Source of the DNA: VRUE01 sp040879985
GTDB taxonomy: Bacteria; Actinomycetota; Thermoleophilia; Solirubrobacterales; 70-9
NCBI GenBank assembly: GCA_040879985.1
Contig: JBBDJH010000006.1
Span: 1 to 64,000 of the forward strand
Reading direction: 5' to 3'
Length of the DNA stretch: 64,000 bases
Within the stretch, counting starts at the first letter, position 1; each line of letters opens with the position of its first letter. The notes beneath the pieces are model-generated. The model searched no databases, was not told where the DNA came from, and worked only from the letters and a program-made list of their open reading frames with translations. Positions 1 to 7,093 of this stretch are shown here, one piece after another. Made by a program: the position numbers and the translations under genes.

Positions 1-568
1 CCTGGCGTTGTCGAACCGCACATCGGCATAGTTGCGGTGTCGGCGTAGGTCGAGCTATGAGGACGGCCGGGCCGGCCCAGAAGCGCATCGTCGCCGCCCA
101 GCGCCCCTCCGCTGCCGCTTTGGAGGTTCTCGCCACCAACTCGGCGGCGGTCGTGTAGTAGACGCGGTGCCCGGCGTCGACCGCCTCGAGGCCCAAGGCG
201 ATCGCCAGCATCGTCTTGCCGACCCCCGGCTGGCCGACGAAGAGGACGTTGGAGCGCTCCTCGACGAAGCGCAGCGTGGCGAGTTCCTCGATCAGGCGAC
301 GGTCGAGGTCGGGCTGGGCGGAGAAGTCGAATTCCGCCAGGCGCTTCTTCGACGGGAAGCCGGCGAGCCGCATGCGCCGCTCATGGCTCTTGGCCTCCAC
401 CGCGGCGACCTCGGCGCCCAGCAGCGTGTCGAGGAAGTCTGCGTAGGAGGGCTTCTCCTTCTGTGCGGCCTCGAGCTTGCCGGCGAGGCACTCCGCCGCC
501 GCGTCCATCCCCAAGCGGCTCAGGTGACCGCGGACGCGCTGGTAGGGGGCGTCTGCCTTGCCGCTCAT
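1..568 (-). pseudogene. istB: Truncated IstB-like helper ATPase of an IS21-family element
   Basis: IstB is the AAA+ ATPase that assists the IstA transposase in IS21 elements. Reading from the ATG at 568, the protein starts MSGKADAPYQRV and has the typical N-terminal domain. A Walker A motif follows (NVLFVGQPGVGKT, about residues 109-121), then the family stretch YYTTAAELVARTSKAA and RFWAGPAVLI. The family normally continues with the Walker B motif (IDELGY), but here the sequence changes abruptly near position 54 and no Walker B follows. The start overlaps the istA stop (ATGA). About 180 residues are present, against roughly 250 in intact IstB, so I read it as disrupted by a deletion or a junction. 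The window edge prevents a check of what lies beyond. Confidence 0.7.
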
Positions 569-1848
569 CGGGGCGCTCCGGCGATCTCGGCGTAGCGGCC
601 CAGGTCGATCGCCACCTCCTTGCCCTCCTCGCCACGGATCCGCGCGGCGGCAGCGAGGGCCGCCTCTCCGGGAGGGCGGTTCGCCTTGCGCTTGCACGGC
701 GGCGAGGCGCTGAAGGACTCGAGCACGGCTCGCTCCAGCGCCTGGGCATGCTCGGCATCCCTGATCGTCTGCGCGGCGCCGGCGGGCGCTCGGCGGTGGC
801 GTGCGACCTTGCGCCCGGCGGTAGAGACGATCTCGACGTCGAGGCAGCCGAGTCGGGCCCTCACCGTCACCGCCTGGCCGAGCAGCTCGGGCGGGACGCT
901 GTAGCGGTTGCCCTCGAAGTTGACCAGGGCCTTGGCGTCGACCGTGCGCTCGGCCTCCAGCTCGGCCGGGAACGGCGAGGCCGGCAGCGACAGCAGCGGC
1001 TCAGCGCCGGCCAGCGAGCCGACCGTGCCGCCGGGGCGCCGCCGACCATCGGCGATCGTCGCGCAGAAGCGGTCGAGGTCGGCCTGGGCCTGCGCGGGCG
1101 TCGACACCGGCGCCGAGCGCCACCAGGAGCGGGTCAGGTAGCCGATCCCCGACTCGACCACGCCCTTTCGTTGAGGGCGATAGGCGGGGCAGATGTCGAC
1201 CTTGGCGCCGTAGTGCTTGGCGACTGCGGCGAACTGCGCCCGCAGCTGCCCGGTGTCGGGGTCGACGACCGTGGCCATCCGATCGGTGCGCCAGGCCTTC
1301 GCGGTGCCGCCGAGGCGCCTCAGGACGCCGTCGAGGGCCGCCACCAGGTGAGGGAAGCTCTGGCCCTCGGTGAACACGCCCCGCACCCGACCGGAGTGGG
1401 AGAGGGCGCCGACGAGAACATAGGCCTTCTCGCCCCAGGGGGTGTCGCCCTCGCCCAGCTCCCACCAGTCCAGCTGCAGCTCTTCGCCGGGCTCGTGGGG
1501 GATCTCCGTGGTCGGCAGACGGCCATTGCGGCAGGCCGAGCAGGTCGGGCGCAGCCCCAAGCGCCGTAGCTCGCGCACCAGCGTCTGGTAGGAGCGATCG
1601 AAGCCGAGGCCGGCCAGCTCGCGATAGAGCACGGTGGCGAGTACGTGGTGGTCGTCGGCAAAGCGCGCGACCAGGTAGTCGCGGTAGGGCTCCAGGCAGC
1701 TCGGCGGCCGCTTGCGCTTCGGCCTTTTGCCTCGCACGTACGCGCGTACCGTTTTCCTGTCACGCCCGGTGTGGCGAGCGATGGCCGAGATCGACCACCC
1801 CCGCTTGAACAGCGCATGGATCTCCACGTCATCCTCCTCTGTGAGCAT
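565..1848 (-). CDS. istA: IS21-family transposase IstA
   Basis: DDE-type transposase that carries out strand transfer of an IS21 element together with IstB. The 427-residue protein has an N-terminal helix-turn-helix (WSISAIARHTGRDRKTVRAYV, about residues 18-38). The integrase core follows, with LQLDWWELG (first Asp), a TDRMATVVD stretch and CPAYRPQRKGVVESGIGYL (the Pro-x-x-Lys-Gly-x-x-Glu motif), and then the usual C-terminal domain. Length and order match the family. It is translationally coupled to the downstream istB fragment by an ATGA overlap. The gene looks intact even though its partner is broken, so the element is probably immobile unless IstB is supplied in trans. Confidence 0.93.
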   Translation of the reverse strand: MLTEEDDVEIHALFKRGWSISAIARHTGRDRKTVRAYVRGKRPKRKRPPSCLEPYRDYLVARFADDHHVLATVLYRELAGLGFDRSYQTLVRELRRLGLRPTCSACRNGRLPTTEIPHEPGEELQLDWWELGEGDTPWGEKAYVLVGALSHSGRVRGVFTEGQSFPHLVAALDGVLRRLGGTAKAWRTDRMATVVDPDTGQLRAQFAAVAKHYGAKVDICPAYRPQRKGVVESGIGYLTRSWWRSAPVSTPAQAQADLDRFCATIADGRRRPGGTVGSLAGAEPLLSLPASPFPAELEAERTVDAKALVNFEGNRYSVPPELLGQAVTVRARLGCLDVEIVSTAGRKVARHRRAPAGAAQTIRDAEHAQALERAVLESFSASPPCKRKANRPPGEAALAAAARIRGEEGKEVAIDLGRYAEIAGAPR

Positions 1849-1924
1849 TCCCCCGGGGTCTCCCTTCGGATCGCAGGCTTCGTCACCCGCGACCGTCGTT
1901 GAGGCCCCTGACGGAAAGCGCCGC

Positions 1925-1977
1925 CCGCCCCCGCCGCTACGCCTCGGACTACGTCCTCGGCTACGCGGCGGGGGCGG
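1925..1977. repeat. GC-rich palindrome upstream of istA
   Basis: A perfect 13-bp inverted repeat (CCGCCCCCGCCGC at 1925-1937, complement at 1965-1977) encloses a 27-nt loop. It lies in the non-coding stretch between istA and the element end. It could be part of the transposon end, a hairpin limiting readthrough into istA, or a chance GC-rich structure. Confidence 0.5.
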
Positions 1978-1992
1978 TGTCGGTGCTCATAC

Positions 1993-2035
1993 CTGGGGAA
2001 TTCCTGTGATCGGATCTGGGGAGGTTTGCGTGATC
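1993..2035. repeat. Tandem transposase-binding-type repeats at the IS21 end
   Basis: Two similar units, CTGGGGAATTCCTGTGATC (1993-2011) and CTGGGGAGGTTTGCGTGATC (2016-2035), lie upstream of istA. Repeated TGGGGA...TGATC units near the ends are usual for actinobacterial IS21 relatives, where IstA binds them. They mark the left end of the element close to position 2035. No matching right end is visible because istB runs off the window. Confidence 0.6.
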
Positions 2036-2117
2036 ACGCGCACCCGAGGGTTCGGGTCGAATTCACTTGGTGGGCTGGTCACCTCGGCCAGAAAGGTGTG
2101 CCATGGGGGGCTCTGGA

Positions 2118-2177
2118 CAACGAAAGGGGCGGCCATGTGGCCGCCCCTTTCGTTGTGAGTCTGTCCGTGGACAGACT
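2118..2177. terminator. Two adjacent perfect hairpins, probable terminator of the secreted-protein gene
   Basis: An 18-bp perfect stem (2118-2135 pairing with 2138-2155, loop TG) with an A/T-ended base is followed at once by a 9-bp perfect stem (AGTCTGTCC at 2158-2166 with 2169-2177). Both lie just past the stop codon of the minus-strand gene ending at 2201. They would end its transcription and also block readthrough from the insertion sequence. Confidence 0.75.
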
Positions 2178-2200
2178 TGCCTATGTTTTGTGCTTCGCTG

Positions 2201-2995
2201 TTAGCGCTTCGGCTTGCAGGGGACGGCGAGGCCGCCCTTCAGCACCGTCGTGGCGCCGGCTGCTGGATCGCGGGTTTCGTTCTTGAAGAGAACTTTCGGG
2301 ACGTTCACCTTGAAGACGCCGTCGGGGCAGCGCGCTTCGAAGTAGCCGACCTTCTTGCCCTTGTACCTGTAGGTCTTGCCGAGCTTGAACTTGAACTCAA
2401 GCGCGGAGCCGCTGCCGCCGGCGATCTGCGGGATCTTGGCGACCGAGTGGATTCCACTGCCCTTGCGCTGGATCTTGACCGTGGTCACGATCGCGGCCGG
2501 GACCGGCACCGTGATGAAGGTGTGGATCAGCAGGGTGATCTTGCCGCCCTTTTCGCCGCCGTTGAAGACGAGCAGCGGGCTCGGAACCCTGATCGGGTTC
2601 TGTTCTGGGAACGCAATCTGGGCGACCGCGCTGCCCTGCCCGAGGAGCGTCTTGCCGCAGACGCGCTTCGCGGCCTTGGTGTCGCGGGCGGTCAGCTGGC
2701 CCGCCTTGCAGACCGGGTAGCCCTTGACGTTGACCTTGACGTCCTTGTCGATGTTGACGATCGCTTCCCGGAAGGCCGAGGGATGGCTGTTTTCGGACGT
2801 TTTGATCTTGCCGAAGATGTTCGTCGAGACCGGCGTGTACTTCGTTTTCGACAGGGCCTTCGGCGAGGTGGTGCCGCCGAAGGTGACGATCAGATTGCCC
2901 GCCCGAAGGGTCGTGCTCACGGCACTCGCGACTGCCGCGACGCCGAGAGACGCCACCGCAGCGACGGCGAGCGCCAACATTAGGTTTCTACGCAT
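2201..2995 (-). CDS. Secreted protein with a two-cysteine module, paralogue A
   Basis: Function unknown. The 264-residue protein begins MRRNLMLALAVAAVASLGVAAVASA, a clear Sec signal peptide. The mature part contains VNIDKDVKVNVKGYPVCKAGQL, then a second Cys (KRVCGKTLLGQGSAVAQIAFPE), a LLIHTFITVPVP segment, an IAGGSGSALEFKFKLGKTY stretch, a CPDG motif and a C-terminal LKGGLAVPCKPK. I chose the ATG at 2995 because GGAGAG lies just upstream and the paralogue starts at the same residue with the same length; an in-frame ATG 16 codons earlier is not usable in the paralogue. Upstream bases resemble the paralogue's leader. Its C-terminal architecture recurs in the proteins ending at 40928 and 43459. 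Probably exported or cell-surface. Confidence 0.85.
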   Translation of the reverse strand: MRRNLMLALAVAAVASLGVAAVASAVSTTLRAGNLIVTFGGTTSPKALSKTKYTPVSTNIFGKIKTSENSHPSAFREAIVNIDKDVKVNVKGYPVCKAGQLTARDTKAAKRVCGKTLLGQGSAVAQIAFPEQNPIRVPSPLLVFNGGEKGGKITLLIHTFITVPVPAAIVTTVKIQRKGSGIHSVAKIPQIAGGSGSALEFKFKLGKTYRYKGKKVGYFEARCPDGVFKVNVPKVLFKNETRDPAAGATTVLKGGLAVPCKPKR

Positions 2996-3100
2996 TCTCT
3001 TCTCTCTCCTTTTGGTGGCCCTGCCCGTCTGAGCTGCGGCCATTGAAAGTCATTTTGTCCCGCTCCAAAGCTAGCAGCGCGCAGTCTCCACGGACGTGAA

Positions 3101-3140
3101 GAGAAGAAGAAGGGCGGCCTTGGCCGCCCTTCTTCTTCTC
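3101..3140. terminator. Perfect 19-bp hairpin between the two paralogues
   Basis: Bases 3101-3119 pair perfectly with 3122-3140 around a TT loop, with GC-rich centre and purine/pyrimidine flanks. It lies between the end of the upstream paralogue (stop at 3176) and the leader of the second, so it probably terminates the first transcript and separates the two expression units. Confidence 0.8.
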
Positions 3141-3175
3141 CGTTCTTGATGAGGCGAAGCGCCTGTGCCCTGGAC

Positions 3176-3970
3176 TTAGCCCCGCGGCTTGCAGGGCACG
3201 CCCAGGCCACCCTTGAGGACCGTTTGGGCGGCCACTCCGGGGATCCGCGCTTCGTTCTTGAACAGCGTCTTCGGCGTCGTCGCCCTGAACACGCCGTCCG
3301 GGCATTTGGCCATCGAGTAGTGCATCCGCCTGCCCTTGAACTTGTAGCTGCGGCCGAGCTTGAAGCGGAAATCGAGCACCGAGCCGCTGCCACCGGCGAT
3401 CACCGGGATCTTGGCGACCGCGTGGACACCCGTCCCGCGCTTGCGGATCGTCACCTGGGTCACGATCGCGGCCGGAACCGGGACGGTGAGGAAGGTGTGG
3501 ATCAGCAGCTTCGAGCGCTTCGCGTTGCCACCGCCGTTGAAGACGGTGATCGGGCTCCTGACCTTGATCGGCGCCTGTTCGGGGAAGGCGATCTGGGCGT
3601 GGGCGAGGCCCTTGCCGAGTACCGTCTTGCCGCAGACGCGGTTCGCCGCGCTGGTATTGCGCGCCGTCAGCTGCCCCGGCTTGCAGACCGGCAGCCCCTT
3701 GACGTTCAGCTTCACGTCCTTGTCGATGCGGACGACGCTTTCCCGCAGCGCCGAGGGGTGGGTGCCGTCGGAGGTCGCGATCTTGCCGAATATCACCGTC
3801 TTGACCGGCGCGTACCTGCGCTTCGGCAGCTGCTTCGGCACGGTCGTGCCGCCGAAGGTGAGCACCAGGTTGCCGGCGCGGATCTTGGTGCTGGCCGCGC
3901 CGGCGATCGCCGCGACTCCAAGGGCAAGCGTCGCGCTCAGGGCAAGCACTGTCATCAGGGTTCTACGCAT
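3176..3970 (-). CDS. Secreted protein with a two-cysteine module, paralogue B
   Basis: Tandem paralogue of the gene ending at 2201, of equal length (264 residues) and with the same order of motifs. These are a signal peptide (MRRTLMTVLALSATLALGVA), VNVKG-type LNVKGLPVCKPGQL, a second Cys in NRVCGKTVLGKGLAHAQIAFPE, LLIHTFLTVPVPAAIV, IAGGSGSVLDFRFKLG, a CPDG motif and C-terminal LKGGLGVPCKPRG. Start ATG at 3970 has AAAGGAGAG upstream. The leader shares an ATGGCC...GCTC.GACGGGCAGG block with paralogue A, so the duplication included the 5' untranslated region. Function unknown; extracellular location is inferred from the signal peptide. The pair is most easily explained by a local duplication. 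Confidence 0.85.
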   Translation of the reverse strand: MRRTLMTVLALSATLALGVAAIAGAASTKIRAGNLVLTFGGTTVPKQLPKRRYAPVKTVIFGKIATSDGTHPSALRESVVRIDKDVKLNVKGLPVCKPGQLTARNTSAANRVCGKTVLGKGLAHAQIAFPEQAPIKVRSPITVFNGGGNAKRSKLLIHTFLTVPVPAAIVTQVTIRKRGTGVHAVAKIPVIAGGSGSVLDFRFKLGRSYKFKGRRMHYSMAKCPDGVFRATTPKTLFKNEARIPGVAAQTVLKGGLGVPCKPRG

Positions 3971-4104
3971 GTCGGATCTCTCTCCTTTGTCGGCCTGCCC
4001 GTCCGAGCCGTGGCCATCGAGCCGTGGAAAATTCGCTCCGGTAGTGCAACTACCACCCCGGCCCTCACATAAACCCCGGCCGGCCGCGAAAAGAGCGGCT
4101 CAGC
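3971..4104. other. Leader and promoter region of paralogue B
   Basis: Non-coding bases between the TetR stop and the secreted-protein start. The half nearest the gene is the duplicated leader containing the ribosome-binding site. A TTGCAC-like -35 can be seen on the minus strand, but I cannot assign a convincing -10. No palindrome was seen here. Confidence 0.4.
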
Positions 4105-4800
4105 CTAGGAGGCGGAGCCGTCCTCGAGCATCGAGAGCCGCACCCGCTCGCGCTCCTCGGCGGCTCCGTCGGGGCCGAGGAAGGGCAGCGTGATCCAGAA
4201 CATCAGGTCGGGGAGCCTGCCGGGCAGGCGCGCCGAGGCGCCGTGGAGGATCTCGCTGTAGAGCAGCTCGTTGATCCCGCCGGCGAGCGAGAGCGAGGTG
4301 ATCCCGGGCAGCTCGACCGAGGTCTCCGCCCGCCCGGCGTCGAGGAAGCCGGTGAACTGGCGCAGGGCGGCATCGCGCCGGGCCAGCGCCTTCGGGCCTG
4401 CGGCCAGCACCTCGACGATCGCGAAGCGCCCCTCGTCGGGATGCTCGGCGAGGTGTTTGAGCAGCTCGCCGAGCCCGGCCGCGACCCGCTCGGCCCAGGG
4501 CGCCCCCGGCTTCAGCTCGAACCCCCGCGCGGTATCGCCGAGCAGGTTGCCGAGCAGCACGTCGTAGGCGGCGAGGAAGCAGTCCTCCTTGCTCGCGAAC
4601 AGCTCGTAGAAGGTCTTCCTGGAGACGCCGGCGACGCCGATCACGTCGACCACGCGCGTCTCTGGATAGCCGCGCTCGGCGACTACCTCGATCATCGCCT
4701 GGATGATCCTGCGCTGCTGGGACTCCGTCACCGCCTCCCGCGGTAGCCCGTGACGGCCCCGGGGCAGCCGCTCGCTGGCGGTGCGTCTTCCGGAAGCCAC
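4105..4800 (-). CDS. TetR/AcrR-family transcriptional regulator
   Basis: One-component repressor-type regulator. The N-terminal helix-turn-helix region reads RIIQAMIEVVAERGYPETRVVDVIGVAGVSRKTFYELFASKEDCFLAAYD (about residues 31-80, typical TetR wording). A roughly 150-residue ligand-binding and dimerisation domain follows; its ligand cannot be read from sequence. Start GTG at 4800 is supported by TAAAGT (4807-4812, minus strand) ending 6 nt upstream, which suggests a leaderless transcript, and no ribosome-binding site is visible. It sits between the secreted paralogues and purA, all on the minus strand. Possible targets are its own promoter or the paralogues downstream, but no operator was recognised. 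Confidence 0.9.
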   Translation of the reverse strand: MASGRRTASERLPRGRHGLPREAVTESQQRRIIQAMIEVVAERGYPETRVVDVIGVAGVSRKTFYELFASKEDCFLAAYDVLLGNLLGDTARGFELKPGAPWAERVAAGLGELLKHLAEHPDEGRFAIVEVLAAGPKALARRDAALRQFTGFLDAGRAETSVELPGITSLSLAGGINELLYSEILHGASARLPGRLPDLMFWITLPFLGPDGAAEERERVRLSMLEDGSAS

Positions 4801-4806
4801 AGCCAG

Positions 4807-4812
4807 ACTTTA
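4807..4812 (-). promoter_or_regulatory. -10 hexamer TAAAGT for the tetR gene
   Basis: TAAAGT on the minus strand is separated by 6 nt (CTGGCT) from the GTG at 4800. This spacing puts the transcription start at or near the start codon, as in leaderless actinobacterial genes. No clear -35 is present. Confidence 0.55.
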
Positions 4813-4849
4813 GAGCACCCCGGGTTCCTGGGGACCTACTGGGATAGGG

Positions 4850-6214
4850 CTAATGTGGGGCGTCGCCGATCCAGACGACCTGGTCGCGCCCCGGGCCGAC
4901 CCCGACCAGGCGCACCGGCACGGCGGCGAAATCGGCGATGAACTCAAGGTAGGCGCGCGCCTCGGCCGGCAGGTCCGCCTCCTTGCGGCAGCCGGTCAGG
5001 TCGCCCTCGAAGCCGGGCAGGTCCTCGTACTCCGGCTCGGCCGAGTGCAGGATCGACTGGTGGTAGGGGAAGCTGTCGAAGATCGCCCCCTCGCGTGAGC
5101 GGTAGCGGACCGCGACGCGCAGCGTCTCGATGCCGCTGAGCACGTCGAGCTTGGTGATCGTCAGGGCCTGCATCCGGTTGAGGCGAACGGCGTAGCGCAG
5201 GGCGACCAGGTCCAGCCAGCCGCAGCGCCGCTCGCGCCCGGTCGTCGTCCCGTACTCGTGGCCGCGCTCCAGCATGTGGCGACCGACCTCGTCGCCGAGC
5301 TCGGTCGGGAAGGGCCCGGCGCCGACCCGCGTCGCGTAGGCCTTCGCGACCCCCCAGACCTCGTCGATGTCTGTCGGCCCGACGCCGGCGCCGACGCAGG
5401 CCGCGCCGGCGATCGGGTTGGAGGAGGTGACGAACGGATAGGTGCCGTGGTCGAGGTCGAGCAGGGTCGCCTGGGCGCCCTCGAAGAGCACCGTGCGGCC
5501 GTTGTCCAAGGCCTCCCAGCAGAGCCGCGCCGTGTCGGCGATGTGGGGCTCGAGGCGGTGGCCGTAGGCGGTGAACTCCTCGCACATCGCGTGCAGGTCG
5601 AGGCGGGGGTCGGGCGCATCGGCGACCGACTGGTCGGCGCCCTCGCGGACCCCCTCGCCGGCCTCCTTGCGCAGCTTGCGGCGCTGCACCGAGAGCTCGC
5701 GCAGCGCCTGCTGCTTGGGCTCCAGCGCGGCCATGATCTTCTTGCGGAGGATCTTCTCGTCGAGCAGGTCCTGGACGCGGATCCCGAGTCGCAGCGCCTT
5801 GTCGGCGTAGCAGGGGCCGATGCCGCGCCGCGTGGTCCCGATCGAGAGCTTGCCGAGTTTGACCTCCCCCGCGGTGTCGAGCAGCACGTGGTAGGGCATG
5901 ATCAGATGGGCGTTGGCGGAGATGCGCAGGTTGCCGACGTCGACGCCGCGGCGCTTCAGTCCGTCGATCTCGCCGAGCAGGATGCGCGGGTCGAGGACGA
6001 CGCCGTTGCCGATCGCGCAGATCTTGTCGGCGTAGAGGATGCCGGAGGGGATCAGGTGGAACTTGAACTCCTCGCCGTCGCGGACGATCGTGTGGCCGGC
6101 GTTGTTGCCGCCCTGGAAGCGCACGATCGCGTCGGCGCCCTCGGCGAGCAGGTCGACGACCTTGCCCTTCCCCTCGTCGCCCCACTGGGCGCCGACTATG
6201 ACGATGCCTGGCAT
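4850..6214 (-). CDS. purA: Adenylosuccinate synthetase
   Basis: Converts IMP, aspartate and GTP to adenylosuccinate, the first committed step of AMP synthesis in the cytoplasm. The 454-residue protein starts MPGIVIVGAQWGDEGKGKVVD, with the family's GDEGKGK P-loop and the GGNNAGHT motif. It also has TTRRGIGPCYADKALR, the switch GAQATLLDLDHGTYPFVTSSN, TTTGRERRCGWLD and the guanine-binding TKLDVLSG motif. A charged insertion (about residues 165-205, rich in Arg, Glu and Lys) makes it slightly longer than the usual 425-435 residues. Upstream lies a palindromic element that ends in the preceding gene's terminus. No ribosome-binding site is obvious. Confidence 0.97.
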   Translation of the reverse strand: MPGIVIVGAQWGDEGKGKVVDLLAEGADAIVRFQGGNNAGHTIVRDGEEFKFHLIPSGILYADKICAIGNGVVLDPRILLGEIDGLKRRGVDVGNLRISANAHLIMPYHVLLDTAGEVKLGKLSIGTTRRGIGPCYADKALRLGIRVQDLLDEKILRKKIMAALEPKQQALRELSVQRRKLRKEAGEGVREGADQSVADAPDPRLDLHAMCEEFTAYGHRLEPHIADTARLCWEALDNGRTVLFEGAQATLLDLDHGTYPFVTSSNPIAGAACVGAGVGPTDIDEVWGVAKAYATRVGAGPFPTELGDEVGRHMLERGHEYGTTTGRERRCGWLDLVALRYAVRLNRMQALTITKLDVLSGIETLRVAVRYRSREGAIFDSFPYHQSILHSAEPEYEDLPGFEGDLTGCRKEADLPAEARAYLEFIADFAAVPVRLVGVGPGRDQVVWIGDAPH

Positions 6215-6244
6215 AACGCCGAGGATTCTGCCGGGTTGGCCACG

Positions 6245-6362
6245 CTAGAGACATCCCGGTAGGGGCTCCACTTAACTTTTTCCGAAGACAGTCAGCCGGC
6301 CGTCCGCGGTCGCAGGCGCGGAAAAAGTACAAGACGTTCCGCCCCTACCGGGATGTCTCTAG
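6245..6362. repeat. Palindromic element family 1, copy 1
   Basis: A perfect 22-bp outer stem (6245-6266 with 6341-6362) encloses an inner inverted repeat ACTTTTTCCG (6275-6284) / CGGAAAAAGT (6319-6328) and a central block CGGCCGTCCGCG (6297-6308). Copies 2 (13994-14112) and 3 (14265-14380) share the central block and the architecture but have different outer arms. It fills the gap between the dnaC-like stop (6359) and purA. It could act as a terminator or attenuator, but the recurrence inside a gene elsewhere suggests a mobile or RNA-level palindromic element. Confidence 0.8.
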
Positions 6363-7093
6363 TGCGGCGCCTTCTCCGGCCGGCGGTCGGTTCCGAACAG
6401 GGGGACCTGCTCACAGGTCTCCATCAGCCGCGAGACAGTCCGGGTCCCGATCTGATCCTCGAGCTTGTCCATCGTCAGATTGGTGGTCAACATGATCGAG
6501 CGTTCGTCTTCATAGCGCTCGTTGACGAGGGCGTAGAGTTGCTCCAGGACCCAGTCCGACCGTTTCTCCGCTCCGAAATCGTCGATGTGGAGAAGATCGA
6601 CTGAGGTGAGGCGCTCGAAGAAGCGAGTGTAGGAGTCCTCGTTCGGGTCGGTTTCGTAGGTTCGGCGGATGCGCGCCAGCAGTTTTGGCAGGGAGTAGAT
6701 CGCGACCGAGTTTCCCTGCTCCAGAGCTTCCTTCGAAGCCAGCATCGCGAGCGTCGTCTTGCCGGTGCCGGTGTCGCCGAACAGCCAGAGCCCTTGTCCC
6801 TTTGCCAGGTTCGCCTCCAGGTTGTCGATGAACGCCCTCACCTTGCCGACGGCGTCTCTGGTCTCCGCGCTGCGCGCCATGTCGCTGACCGGGGGGCGGT
6901 CGAAGGAGACGCCTCGGTAGCGGGGTGGGATCGCCGAGGCTACGCCGCGCACGCGGCCGCGTTTGAGCCGTTGTTCGCGGCACTCGCAGGCGCGGGCGAC
7001 GTCTTCGGGGCCGAGGATCCAGCCGGAGCCGTCGCAGGCGCCCAGCGGGCAGGCGACCTCGGCGAAGGGTTCGCTGCGCGGCCGGGCGGCCAT
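6359..7093 (-). CDS. DnaC/DnaI-like helicase loader ATPase
   Basis: AAA+ protein expected to load the replicative helicase DnaB onto single-stranded DNA. The N-terminus has a Cys cluster (CPLGACDGSGW ... ACECREQ, about residues 15-41) like the zinc-binding region of DnaI/DnaC loaders. The ATPase core has GLWLFGDTGTGKTTLAML (Walker A, about residues 101-118), LLHIDDFGAEK (Walker B) and the sensor LTTNLTMDKLEDQIGTRTVSRLME with an Arg-finger region. At 244 residues it fits the family. The start overlaps the dnaB stop (TGATG), so loader and helicase are translationally coupled. The loader could also be described as an IstB-like ATPase, but the position next to dnaB favours helicase loading. Confidence 0.85.
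   Translation of the reverse strand: MAARPRSEPFAEVACPLGACDGSGWILGPEDVARACECREQRLKRGRVRGVASAIPPRYRGVSFDRPPVSDMARSAETRDAVGKVRAFIDNLEANLAKGQGLWLFGDTGTGKTTLAMLASKEALEQGNSVAIYSLPKLLARIRRTYETDPNEDSYTRFFERLTSVDLLHIDDFGAEKRSDWVLEQLYALVNERYEDERSIMLTTNLTMDKLEDQIGTRTVSRLMETCEQVPLFGTDRRPEKAPH

Noticed and set aside
2118..3140. The hairpins at 2118 and 3101 as members of the palindromic element families
   Set aside because: They have tiny loops, no conserved core and lie exactly past stop codons, so they are ordinary terminators.
5258..6262. Long open frame on the plus strand opposite purA
   Set aside because: It is antisense to a highly conserved enzyme and has the composition expected from high-GC codon bias; no family wording.
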